A DNA stretch of 64,000 nt from a virus. A program made the translations under genes and the position numbers. Shown here piece after piece: positions 49,668-59,587 of the stretch. Positions within the stretch are counted from its first letter, which is position 1. Each line of letters begins with the position of its first letter. The DNA is taken from the IMG/VR virus record IMGVR_UViG_3300042455_000321, positions 1 to 64,000 of that record. One strand, written 5' to 3'. Below the pieces are notes generated by a model that saw only the letters and a list, made by a program, of their open reading frames with translations, ran no database searches and was not told the origin of the DNA.

Positions 49668-52600
49668 TGGATTGTATCTATACATACAAAGGGCAAACGT
49701 ATTCTTATGCCGACCTAATTAAAAAATTATCAGAAAAAGACCTTGCTTCTTTAAAGGAAAGAGGTCTTATTTCTGTTGATAGCAAAACATTTGAAGGTTC
49801 TTTATCTTCACCTACTATATTTAAAGACATTGACAATGCTATAGCTGGAGAAAACTATGGCGTTGTTACTACTGATAAAGATGGTAATGTAGTTACTACT
49901 GAGTCTATCAAGGGTTCTAAAGGAAGCTTTGACGAAACAGGGGTTAAGAAATTTGCTAATGACGTCAATGACATCTACAGAGAAAACAATAAGACTGCAC
50001 CAGGTGTTAAGGTAGTTGTTGCTGACGCTAAGACATTTAATGAAGTCCATAAAGAATACTATGATGGGGTTGAAGCTTCTGAATATGATGAGGCTTTCTA
50101 CGACCCTAATACCAAAACTATGTATATCAATGCGTCTCAAGCATCATTAGACGCACCTCTCCATGAGTCAACCCATATATGGTTTAAGTTCATAGAGAAA
50201 AGAAGCCCAAGAATATTTCAGGCTGGTATTAATATTGCAAAAGCATCATCTCAATATAACAAGTATATCAAGTATAAACAAGCTTATGATATGCTTAGGG
50301 CTAAATATCAATTTGAGAAAAAATCAGATGCTGAAGCTAAGACTCTTGCAATGGAGCAAGCAAAAAATCAAGTTGTATTAAGCAAAGCTGATAACTATCT
50401 TTATGAGTATTTTGATATTACATTAGGTAGTGGTATAGAAGGAGAAAACAATTTAGCAAGCGAAATACTTTCAAGAGAGACAGAAAAGGCGTTTAAAACA
50501 AAATCAAATAATGAGTTTTCAAAATGGTATACTACTATGATTGAAAGCTTTGTTGATAAGAAAGGATTTAAAGGATTAACATACAATCAAGTAAGTAATT
50601 TATCTTTAAAAGATTTTACTTCTAAATTGGCTGATGAAGTATCTGGAGGTATTAGAACTAAGAGTGGTAAAGCTAGAATGGCGACTACTAAACTTATTGA
50701 AGATAAAACACCTGCACAAATAGCTGCAGAACAACAACGAAACCAAAACAAGTCACCACAACAAGGTAGAGGTGCAGCTAAAAAAGAAACTAAACCTGAA
50801 CCTATATATTCTACTGATGTAATTGATATATTAAATCAATCAAATAAAGGTAAGGCTATATTAAAGAAAGCTGAAGATTTGTTTGAACAATCAGGGTTAC
50901 TACAAGAATATGCAGAGAACGAAGGGTTAAGCATGAACAACTTAACACCTCAAGATGTTAGTTCATTAACTGAACAAATATTAGGTGATATAATGGTAGG
51001 TAACCTTAGAGTACCAGCTGAATTTGCTGGTTCTAATTCTATTGGTACATTAAGCACAAGAAGAGGTAGTATGCCTTCTGGTTTAGTTGGAGACGCATTT
51101 AAAGAGTTAGGTGATGGCTTGTCTAAATCAAGCGGTAAAGACGTTTCAGGCAAACAAATCAAATCAAGATTAACAAACGAGGTTAAGCCTACTACCGCTG
51201 AAAAAATTCCGTTTGCAAAAGCTAAAGCAGCATATGAAACAGAAAATATTGATAGTGGAATAAAGAGTGAAGAGGAACAAATTATTGATAAAATTGTTGA
51301 GCTTCAAGATTTATTAAACGTAGAGGACCTTTCCCCTGAAAATAAAAAAGCCATCAGAAATGAAATTAATGAGCTTGTTAAAAAACAGCAAGCAATTTCT
51401 GAAAATCAAGGTAAAGTTTATAAAGGTTCTGGTGACATTGAAGCATTGCCTTCTTCTGAGAAACCTTTAAAGAAGATATCTGATAGAGAAGAAGATGTTG
51501 TTGGAGATGTTGTTAATATTAGAACTGACGAAAAGAAATTAGCTAAGAGACAAATCAATTTAAAAAATTGGTTATTACCTGCTGATAGAAAATTACCAAT
51601 GTCAGCATTGTCTGAGTTGGAAAAGGCTCAAGGTATGAAAGCATACTATGAGAGAACCGATATTGAATTATTGAATACTTTAAAGAATGAAATGTCAGAA
51701 TACATTGGTGAATTAAACCAAGGTAAAACTGAACCAGACCCTATGGGTACAGCTGAAGGTTTATCTAAAGTTATTGATAATGCATTGAAAGGTGATAGAG
51801 CTGCATTTGATTTACTTAGCCCTAAATTAAAAACTACTGTAGATTTAATGAGGTCTAATATAGATAACGCATCTGAGTTCATTATGGGCACAGGTTGGTT
51901 AAGTGCTGCTGAGTTATCTGAGTATCAAAAAAACCTAGGTACTTATGTAGCTAGATTATATGATAAATATACAACCCCTAATGTACCTGTATCTAAGAAA
52001 GTTAAAGATAGAATAATATCTAAAATACCTGGACTAAGAGTATTAGTTAAAGAAGATAAGCCAATAGCAAATGCACAATGGGTTAAAGACTTATCTCCAG
52101 AGCAAATAAAAAATGCTATTGATGGGTTCCAAACATGGGTTAAGAATGGTTATTCTGATACAGCTGCTGATATCAATGCTGGAACAGGTTTTAGACAAAG
52201 AGCAATAGATTTGCAAGGTTTAAAAGATAAATTAACTGCTGAAACCCAAAAGAAAATAGATGCAGAGACTGCTATGAATAGTGGGGAGGTTAAGAATAAA
52301 AATAAATGGCAAACTGAATACAATGAAATTATCAACAATATTGATAAATTAACTAAAGAGTATGAGGCTGAAGAAAATCAGTACAATAAAGACGTAATTG
52401 ATGAAGCTAAAAGATTATATGAAGATGCTATCCAACATGTAGAGAAAGGTCAGTATATGGAGTCAGCTAATGGTTCTATAAACACTAAGCAATTCATGAA
52501 GAGAAAGGACTTGCCACAATGGTACAGAGAAGTTATTGGAGAAAGCAATAATGTATTTAAAAATTACTTCTATACTATTGGTAGATTGCAAAACCTTGGT

Positions 52601-54856
52601 AACAAATTACAACTCCATAATAACATATTGGAGATGGGATTAGAAGCTGGATATATTGTAAAGGGTAATGTAAGAGATAATAAATACAAGAACTATGTAT
52701 TAGTAGGTGGAGAAAGTGCTTACCCTGGTGCTACAAAAAAAATGCAAGGACCTTTGTATGGGTATAAAATGGACCCATTGTTATACAAAGCTATGTTTGA
52801 AATGCCTTCGTTTACTATTGGTGATGAAACACTTCAATCTACATTAGCCCAAAAGATAGGTAATGTATATATGGGTCAAGTAGACCTTGTTAATATGATG
52901 AAAGTAAGTTTAAACTTATCTTCTATTATTAGAAACTTTGAGTCATATTTTAAAGGTGCATTTATGTTGTCTGGTACTTATCCTGATTTAATCAGAATGA
53001 CTACTTCAATGGCAAAAAAAGGAAGCAACTTTTTAGTTGATGGTACATTGTATTATGAGAACAGAAGCGCTGAACAAAAAGGGAAAACAGAGGGCTATAT
53101 TAAAGGATTAGCCCAAGATGCTTTACAAGATGGTGCTATTACTTCTATTAGTGAAGATGCAATAAACCAATGGGTTAAAGTATTAAACTCAGATAACAAG
53201 TTTGATGATGCTCTTAAAATAGGCAACACAGATGCTTTATATAAACAATTCTATAACTCTATGGGTTATATGGCTAAAGCTGCTGTTAAAGGTATGCAGA
53301 AGCTGTTTATATTAGGGGACGTTGCACCTAAGATGGTACAATATGAGATAAGAAGAAACACTATATCTTTGGATATATATGGTAAGAACTTCTATGAGTT
53401 GAACGAGAAACAAATGAAAGCCGTTAGAGAAGCTGCTTCATTAGATGTTAAAGAAGACTTTGCAACCCCTTCAAGAGCAGCTGAATTTGGTAAGTTTAGA
53501 GGTGTCGGTACGTTTGCTAGATACCGATATGAAATGTATCGTACAATGTATAATACTGCACGTCAAGTAGCAGGATATGATTTAGATAAAAGCTACAAGC
53601 ATATTAAGTTTTCTGATGATAAATTAGAAAATCAAGATATGATTAACAAGTTAGCTAGAAACAAAAGAAGAACTAAGATGATTGGTGCTGCTACATTTAG
53701 TGGTGCATTACAAGGTACTTATGCTTTAATGAGTGGTATATTCAACTCTAGCAAAGAAGAGGACCAAATGAAACAGAATGGTGTAATTACTAACTCTGGC
53801 CTTGGTGAAACTAATCTTATGTATGAGATGTATGCTAATGCTAAAGCTGTTTTAAATGGTGATGCGTCAATGAGACAAACCGTTCAATTAGTTTTACCTG
53901 ATTACCTATACGATAAAAGTATTGAGTATACATATGACCCTAAGACCAAGAAGATGACAGTATTAAACCTTAGCCAAAACGACCAGTTTGCTGTTGTTAC
54001 CGATTGGTTGAGAGGTTTAATGTATGATAAGTCTCCTTCCGATAGACCATATGCTGACTATAAAGGGGTAGGTAACAGGTCTATTGATGTAGTATCTGAC
54101 CAATTATTAACATTTGGTGGTGCTCCTGTATTGTTACTTACTGCTTTTAAAGCTGCTAACGATAAAAAGACAGCTAATGAATCTCAATCAGAAGGTTTAA
54201 TTAATAAAACCTATGTGAATGGTAAAAACTTTGTTCAAGGTGTATTACCAGGTGACATGAGTACTTATACTAAAAATGCTGAAATGGCTAAGTATGCTAA
54301 TGAAGAGTGGGTTGATGCTGCTGGTAATACAATTAATGATATGATTGTTAGCGGGTTCAGAGGTAAAAAGATGGAGATTAATGTATATGGTTCATTGTCT
54401 GGTAGAATTAGAAAAGAACATAAAAGAGCAAGTGATGCTATTATAATGGCTAATGAAGAAGTAGATAAGATTTTAAATTTAGCTGCAACTAGATATAAGA
54501 AAGAAGACGGTAGCCGTGTTAATAGTTTCTATGAAATACCAAGCTTTGACCAAAAGCAAGCTATATTAGAAGACAAGGATATAAAAGAACAATTAGATAA
54601 GCAAAAAGAAATTCTTAACAAACTATTGAGAGCAACTGTAAAAGCTAATAAAATGTATTACAATGCTGCTAAGAAGTTCTCATTTAGCAAAGAAGAATTA
54701 GATACATTGTTTAAAGATGCTAATAGTAATAGGGTTGATGTAGGTAAAATCAAAGGTGATATATTGTTTGATGAAGACTACATGAACATATTGCAACGCT
54801 CTGAAAAAGAGATAGATACATTAGATTTTGGTTCAATGCTTTATAGCTTAGATTAA
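49667..54856 (+). CDS. Giant virion/polyvalent protein with HExxH metallopeptidase motif
   Basis: The 1729-residue protein begins with a small domain and then a zincin-like motif HESTH at about 165, with surrounding APLHESTHIWFKF. It continues with a long helical middle (charged coils at about 500-640 and 850-950) and a C-terminal half with a conserved look, including a Gly/Ala hydrophobic stretch near 1345-1365. The size and helical bulk suit an ejected internal core protein. The protease could process host or phage proteins on entry. It is not an RNA polymerase as far as I can see. Confidence 0.65.
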   Translation: MDCIYTYKGQTYSYADLIKKLSEKDLASLKERGLISVDSKTFEGSLSSPTIFKDIDNAIAGENYGVVTTDKDGNVVTTESIKGSKGSFDETGVKKFANDVNDIYRENNKTAPGVKVVVADAKTFNEVHKEYYDGVEASEYDEAFYDPNTKTMYINASQASLDAPLHESTHIWFKFIEKRSPRIFQAGINIAKASSQYNKYIKYKQAYDMLRAKYQFEKKSDAEAKTLAMEQAKNQVVLSKADNYLYEYFDITLGSGIEGENNLASEILSRETEKAFKTKSNNEFSKWYTTMIESFVDKKGFKGLTYNQVSNLSLKDFTSKLADEVSGGIRTKSGKARMATTKLIEDKTPAQIAAEQQRNQNKSPQQGRGAAKKETKPEPIYSTDVIDILNQSNKGKAILKKAEDLFEQSGLLQEYAENEGLSMNNLTPQDVSSLTEQILGDIMVGNLRVPAEFAGSNSIGTLSTRRGSMPSGLVGDAFKELGDGLSKSSGKDVSGKQIKSRLTNEVKPTTAEKIPFAKAKAAYETENIDSGIKSEEEQIIDKIVELQDLLNVEDLSPENKKAIRNEINELVKKQQAISENQGKVYKGSGDIEALPSSEKPLKKISDREEDVVGDVVNIRTDEKKLAKRQINLKNWLLPADRKLPMSALSELEKAQGMKAYYERTDIELLNTLKNEMSEYIGELNQGKTEPDPMGTAEGLSKVIDNALKGDRAAFDLLSPKLKTTVDLMRSNIDNASEFIMGTGWLSAAELSEYQKNLGTYVARLYDKYTTPNVPVSKKVKDRIISKIPGLRVLVKEDKPIANAQWVKDLSPEQIKNAIDGFQTWVKNGYSDTAADINAGTGFRQRAIDLQGLKDKLTAETQKKIDAETAMNSGEVKNKNKWQTEYNEIINNIDKLTKEYEAEENQYNKDVIDEAKRLYEDAIQHVEKGQYMESANGSINTKQFMKRKDLPQWYREVIGESNNVFKNYFYTIGRLQNLGNKLQLHNNILEMGLEAGYIVKGNVRDNKYKNYVLVGGESAYPGATKKMQGPLYGYKMDPLLYKAMFEMPSFTIGDETLQSTLAQKIGNVYMGQVDLVNMMKVSLNLSSIIRNFESYFKGAFMLSGTYPDLIRMTTSMAKKGSNFLVDGTLYYENRSAEQKGKTEGYIKGLAQDALQDGAITSISEDAINQWVKVLNSDNKFDDALKIGNTDALYKQFYNSMGYMAKAAVKGMQKLFILGDVAPKMVQYEIRRNTISLDIYGKNFYELNEKQMKAVREAASLDVKEDFATPSRAAEFGKFRGVGTFARYRYEMYRTMYNTARQVAGYDLDKSYKHIKFSDDKLENQDMINKLARNKRRTKMIGAATFSGALQGTYALMSGIFNSSKEEDQMKQNGVITNSGLGETNLMYEMYANAKAVLNGDASMRQTVQLVLPDYLYDKSIEYTYDPKTKKMTVLNLSQNDQFAVVTDWLRGLMYDKSPSDRPYADYKGVGNRSIDVVSDQLLTFGGAPVLLLTAFKAANDKKTANESQSEGLINKTYVNGKNFVQGVLPGDMSTYTKNAEMAKYANEEWVDAAGNTINDMIVSGFRGKKMEINVYGSLSGRIRKEHKRASDAIIMANEEVDKILNLAATRYKKEDGSRVNSFYEIPSFDQKQAILEDKDIKEQLDKQKEILNKLLRATVKANKMYYNAAKKFSFSKEELDTLFKDANSNRVDVGKIKGDILFDEDYMNILQRSEKEIDTLDFGSMLYSLD

Positions 54857-54868
54857 ACGTATTATATA
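54855..54868 (+). promoter_or_regulatory. Unit B phage promoter before 54887
   Basis: AAACGTATTATATA, an exact copy of 43772-43785, starts two bases before the stop of the giant gene ends and lies 18 bases ahead of the next ATG. Confidence 0.7.
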
Positions 54869-54886
54869 GACAAATAAACACATAAT

Positions 54887-55636
54887 ATGAGTTTTTTAGA
54901 TAAATTAATTGACAAAGGTATAGACCCAGTAAGTTTAGGGACAGGTTTGTTCCAGGGCATTGCTGGTGTGGTTGGTAATATAAAAGCAAAAAAGCAATAT
55001 AACCAAGCTGAAGAAGCCCATAAACTCGCTATGGGTGGAAGACCAAGTTTCCAAATATCTCCTGAAATCAAACAAAGATTAGCTATGGAGCAGGCTCAGT
55101 ATAATGCTGAAGACCAATCTGTAAAACAAGCTAGAGCAGCACAAGAACAAGCATTAGCTAACTATATGGGAACTGCTCAAAGAAATGCTTCTAGCGGTAG
55201 TCAAGCTTTAGCTACAGCTGGTGAAGTTGCAGGTAATACAATGCAAGGTGCGGCTAGATTAGGTGCTCAACAGTTTCAAAACCAATTACAAAAAGGTCAA
55301 ACTTTAGGCCAAGCTCAAAACGCTATGGCACAACAAAGAATGTTGAAATATGAAGATGCTTTAGCTGCTAATCAAGAAAAGCAAGCTTTTGAACTTGGTA
55401 AAATGCAAGCGTATAGACAAGATATTAATGACTCTAATAAAAATATTTTTGGTGCTTTACCTGGCGTTTTAGGTGGATTAAGTGGATTGTTTAGTAGAAA
55501 CATGAAACAAGTTGACATTCCAGGAATAAGTTCAATTTCAAAACCTAGACCATTTGATGTAAGTTACCAAGGACCTCAGCGTTCTTACCCAGGATTTGGG
55601 AATCAGAAAGTAAATTTTTCTGGATTTGGTGATTAA
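54887..55636 (+). CDS. Internal virion / ejection protein-like
   Basis: The 249-residue protein has a hydrophobic Gly-rich segment near 20-35 (GTGLFQGIAGVVGNI), a long Ala/Gln-rich helix region (about 60-175), and a second Gly-rich segment near 185-205. This pattern is shared by small podovirus ejection proteins that form part of the DNA channel. Assignment by composition and position. Confidence 0.55.
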   Translation: MSFLDKLIDKGIDPVSLGTGLFQGIAGVVGNIKAKKQYNQAEEAHKLAMGGRPSFQISPEIKQRLAMEQAQYNAEDQSVKQARAAQEQALANYMGTAQRNASSGSQALATAGEVAGNTMQGAARLGAQQFQNQLQKGQTLGQAQNAMAQQRMLKYEDALAANQEKQAFELGKMQAYRQDINDSNKNIFGALPGVLGGLSGLFSRNMKQVDIPGISSISKPRPFDVSYQGPQRSYPGFGNQKVNFSGFGD

Positions 55637-55642
55637 ATAATT

Positions 55643-55668
55643 AACCCCTCTTTATGAGGGGTTTTTCT
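55643..55668. terminator. Bidirectional terminator between convergent blocks
   Basis: AACCCCTC pairs with GAGGGGTT over a five-base loop. T-tracts lie on the plus side and A-rich sequence on the other, so it can stop both the plus-strand virion operon and the minus-strand block, whose last stop is at 55670. Confidence 0.85.
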
Positions 55669-55669
55669 T

Positions 55670-58600
55670 TTAGTGTCCAGAGCTCTGCTTAACTTCTAAT
55701 CTTATACCTTGTAGGTTAATTTGCTGATTTGTAGGGAAGTTTAATTGTACCCAAGGAGTTTTAGTTCTTATTCTATCTCCTACTATGTTTTGAGTATCAT
55801 ACTCTGTATTGGTAGTAGCGTTATTGCTCAATCTATTTCTATACACAGAGCTAAACATTTCTCCTTCTCTCATAGCGTAGTTGCCATCGCTAATCAAACT
55901 AATCTGGGTTAAGTTATTATTTACATTGGTAGAGTTGTCTCTAGCATATATAACTGTACTTGTAGTTGTTAATTGACCCATTAAGATTACTGATAATGGT
56001 TCTATTGTAGCAGGGTATGTACCTATGCTATATGGAGCAGCTATCCAAGCGCCTGTTGTAGCTTGATTAAACACACCAGTAGTATTGTCAAATTCTTTAT
56101 ATAGTTTCAACCCAGTTGTACCGTATTGAGAACCAATAGAGAATACATCATCACCTACTCTTATCCATTGGTCAGGATTATCTTCATATCCACCTATCCA
56201 AGTATTAGCTTGCCAGTTATATACATAAGATACATTCTTGTTTCCTATGTATTGATTAATATGATTATCTCCACAGTTACCAGGATATTGTTTACCTGTT
56301 ATACTTGGGTTAGGGCAAGTAACAAACAACTCATATGTGTATGGGTTAATACCACATTTAATATTAGCTGCACTATTAGCGCTATCATCAAATGGTAAGT
56401 TTCTAAATACTTGATTCCAAAGGAAGCCTGCTTTTTGTTGGCTAATAGGAGAAGCCCCATCTCCAGCAAACTGTATTATTTCCCTATTAAGGGCGTCTGC
56501 CCAGAAAACAATACCTTTGTACCCTACAACGCTTTGAGGGCTAATGCAACCCCAAAGATTAGTAAGTGGGAGTATTGTACCAAGTACACCTGCAGATGAT
56601 GTTAACGCAGGGGTTTGGTCAGCAGAATATATTTGTTGTTGTCCTATTAATGCTATATAACTACCAGAGTTACATAACACCAACATACGTCCACCTTGGT
56701 TAGCTTCTTTGCTAGACAAGAATATAGTAGTAATTGGACCTGATGATTGGTCTACAGATGTTTCATCTAATGCGTCAAATGTAGATAACCCATTTACATT
56801 AGAGTTAGGTAATTTAACATTAGACCATCTAATAGAATTGGTTAATTGTTTTTGACCTATATTATCTATAGGTGCAATTCTGCCAAAGTCATGTATCCAA
56901 TTGATTTGATTTATTTCATAACGTGCTTTACTCAACATCATTTGAGAACCACCTTGCGCATCTCTTGATTGAGTATATGTGTCTCCAAATAATTGACTTC
57001 CGCTTATATTAAATGGAGTTCCAAAAGTAGTAGAACTTGTTATTTCTCCAAACATTGCTACTTCATATTCTGAAGGAGTTGTTAATACAGGGGTATAAAT
57101 ACTTACAAATATTTCTTCTTGAAATCTTCTGACTGGGTAGCTAAAGCTAGCACCTGTCCATGGAGATGGAGCTGAAGAGTCTAAAAATATTTGATTTATT
57201 TGTGCAGATATATAATTCAACATTGTTGCTCTATCTGCCCCTAATATAACGTATCCATCTATTGCATTTATAACTGGATAAGTTAATGTTACAGGAGTTA
57301 AAGAACCAGTTGGTTTTATATTTAATTCACATAAATCACCAGCCGTATAGCTATATCCTAATCCATCTTTATAAAGTGATGACAAAGGAATTGCTAACCC
57401 ATAATATTCTAATTTTGTTGAAGTTTCATTTTGGTCATAAACCAATACACCATCAGCATTTTTATAAGCAAAACGCATCATGTCTGGCATGAAAGAAATA
57501 AAATTAGATGCCTTAGTATTTTTTGCAACACATATAGAATAATAGTTAGCCCAACTAGGTATTACTCCACCAGCTTGCGTTATAGTAGTATCAAAATCTA
57601 CATACTCTAAAAGTTGTTTATTTACTGGTTCATATGTAGGTACATTAATAGAGTTAATTTTTTTAACTCCAGATTTTCTTAAAGCACTATCGTAATACTG
57701 AATACCATACTCATATGAAGAGTTAGGATAAAATGCTCTTTGTTTTAAACCTGATGCATAAGCAGCTGCATTTAAAACAATACAGTTTTGACCTACACTA
57801 TTACTTAATGGGTATATAAATTCATCTCCAGTTGTGCCTAATACTACATTAGCTGCAAACTCATTTAATTCTTTTAATATATTTAATCGGATTCCTCTAG
57901 CAGGAGTATTATAAACATCTTCTAGTTTAGGGTCTCCAGTTTCATTTAATTTAATTAATGACTTCTCAGATATGTAATGGGGCAATTCAATTAAATTACC
58001 ACTATACCCATCAATAGACTTACTTAAAGTCAATGTTCCATCAGGAGCAACAGTTGCAGGATTTGATTGCTCAAATATTATAGTACCACAATCTACAGGA
58101 AACCCATAGTTTACGCCATTAACATAATCTCTTGTTATAATACAACAATAATAAAATCCTGTAGAAGCTCCTTGGTTTCTTACCATTAATAAAGTTGGAG
58201 TACCCCCAAGTATTGGTCCGTTATTTCCTGCTGGTGAACTACCCCAAGATACTTGTGCACTTGTAGGTGCTGTATATAGTCCTGTAGTTACATCTGCAGG
58301 GATATCTGGAGGTGTTGCTGGTGTATTATAACCTTCAAGATTATTTGCCAAGAATAGTCTATTAGAGGCTAATTCTAAAGCTTTAGAAGTTATAGGTAAA
58401 CTATCAAATTGTTTAAAAGCTTCTGTAGATGATAAGGTATATTGTATATTTGTACCATTCCAATTTTGATAGGTAATAAATATAAATGGAGCACCTGGGT
58501 CATTATGGTCTGCTACTAACTGAGCATCAGTATAACTAACTGGACCAAATCCAAAGTTATAAGTTCTTGAAGTTTGGTCATATTTATCAAACACCCTAAT

Positions 58601-59575
58601 TACTTGATATGATGCAGTCTCTAAATTAATAGCAACAAATTCTATTTTCTTCCAATTATCAGGAATAACCTGTGCTTTATCTAAATCTATTGTAACTATA
58701 TTAGAGCTATAAGATAGTGCAGTTATTTCTTCTTGTCTAGCTGACAAAGAAGTTACACTATAAGGAGCTAATACAGATATAAAGTTGTCCTCATTGGTTA
58801 TTCTATAAGTAAACTGATAGTTATTCTTTTGTATAATAATAGGGTCAGTTGCACTACTTCCTCTAACACTTGTTAAAGGTACGTGACCTGGCTCTGTAAT
58901 TAAAGATAACTCTTCAAAAGAAGGTTTATTAGTATAGTAATCTTTATTTACATCAACATATCTAATGTTGTTTCTATTATCAGTAAATATCAATTGATTG
59001 CCACTAACCCTAGCAGATATAAAGTCAGTAGGTAAAAACCCTAAATCATCTATCCCTGAATTATTAACCCATTCTCCATTTAATAATACAGATGATTGGC
59101 TTGGCTTGATTGTAGTTATTTTAGAACCTGAAGCATCATATTGTAAAGCCACTTTTACTATATAAGAGTTAGCAGTTTCAATAGGATTGCCATATTGAGG
59201 TGTATAAATAAATAAGTAAATGTATCTTGTATTGCTACTTAACGACTCTGTGTCATCAGTTGCATACCCAATACATTTAGCACCATCTTTGTCATAACCC
59301 CTAACGTAGTTTCTATTACTAACAAATGGGTTTAACCCAGGCATCGAAGTAAATAAACTTGTCCAATCTGTATTACCTGCAAATGGTTCTATAACACCTG
59401 CATCTCCACCTGTATTATAACTTTCCATACCACCACCTTGTCCATCACTAGGGCCTAATAAAGAACCCAAAGAAAAATGGACATTCATAGCAGAAGAATA
59501 CGACTCCTTGTCTTGAAGATGGGGAGCCGTATCAGTATCTAAACCTTTCGTAAAAAGTTTTGTAATTTGAGCCAT
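55670..59575 (-). CDS. Large tail nozzle/stabilisation-like protein
   Basis: The 1301-residue, beta-rich protein begins KLFTKGLDTDTAPHLQDKESYSSAMNVHF, a start common to phage stabilisation or nozzle proteins that describe a TDT-D-x-YRDALNVR-like motif. It has propeller-like repeats (SNRLFLANNLEGYN, YDQTSRTYNFGFGP). It probably forms the distal part of a short tail. It starts 12 bases after the fibre gene at 59588 in the same direction. Confidence 0.6.
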   Translation of the reverse strand: MAQITKLFTKGLDTDTAPHLQDKESYSSAMNVHFSLGSLLGPSDGQGGGMESYNTGGDAGVIEPFAGNTDWTSLFTSMPGLNPFVSNRNYVRGYDKDGAKCIGYATDDTESLSSNTRYIYLFIYTPQYGNPIETANSYIVKVALQYDASGSKITTIKPSQSSVLLNGEWVNNSGIDDLGFLPTDFISARVSGNQLIFTDNRNNIRYVDVNKDYYTNKPSFEELSLITEPGHVPLTSVRGSSATDPIIIQKNNYQFTYRITNEDNFISVLAPYSVTSLSARQEEITALSYSSNIVTIDLDKAQVIPDNWKKIEFVAINLETASYQVIRVFDKYDQTSRTYNFGFGPVSYTDAQLVADHNDPGAPFIFITYQNWNGTNIQYTLSSTEAFKQFDSLPITSKALELASNRLFLANNLEGYNTPATPPDIPADVTTGLYTAPTSAQVSWGSSPAGNNGPILGGTPTLLMVRNQGASTGFYYCCIITRDYVNGVNYGFPVDCGTIIFEQSNPATVAPDGTLTLSKSIDGYSGNLIELPHYISEKSLIKLNETGDPKLEDVYNTPARGIRLNILKELNEFAANVVLGTTGDEFIYPLSNSVGQNCIVLNAAAYASGLKQRAFYPNSSYEYGIQYYDSALRKSGVKKINSINVPTYEPVNKQLLEYVDFDTTITQAGGVIPSWANYYSICVAKNTKASNFISFMPDMMRFAYKNADGVLVYDQNETSTKLEYYGLAIPLSSLYKDGLGYSYTAGDLCELNIKPTGSLTPVTLTYPVINAIDGYVILGADRATMLNYISAQINQIFLDSSAPSPWTGASFSYPVRRFQEEIFVSIYTPVLTTPSEYEVAMFGEITSSTTFGTPFNISGSQLFGDTYTQSRDAQGGSQMMLSKARYEINQINWIHDFGRIAPIDNIGQKQLTNSIRWSNVKLPNSNVNGLSTFDALDETSVDQSSGPITTIFLSSKEANQGGRMLVLCNSGSYIALIGQQQIYSADQTPALTSSAGVLGTILPLTNLWGCISPQSVVGYKGIVFWADALNREIIQFAGDGASPISQQKAGFLWNQVFRNLPFDDSANSAANIKCGINPYTYELFVTCPNPSITGKQYPGNCGDNHINQYIGNKNVSYVYNWQANTWIGGYEDNPDQWIRVGDDVFSIGSQYGTTGLKLYKEFDNTTGVFNQATTGAWIAAPYSIGTYPATIEPLSVILMGQLTTTSTVIYARDNSTNVNNNLTQISLISDGNYAMREGEMFSSVYRNRLSNNATTNTEYDTQNIVGDRIRTKTPWVQLNFPTNQQINLQGIRLEVKQSSGH

Positions 59576-59587
59576 TAAAAAGCTTTA

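Noticed and set aside
49667-54856. Giant protein as a virion RNA polymerase (N4 or crAss type)
   Set aside because: No polymerase catalytic motif such as DxDGD or T7-like Asp motifs was seen; the visible motif is HExxH.
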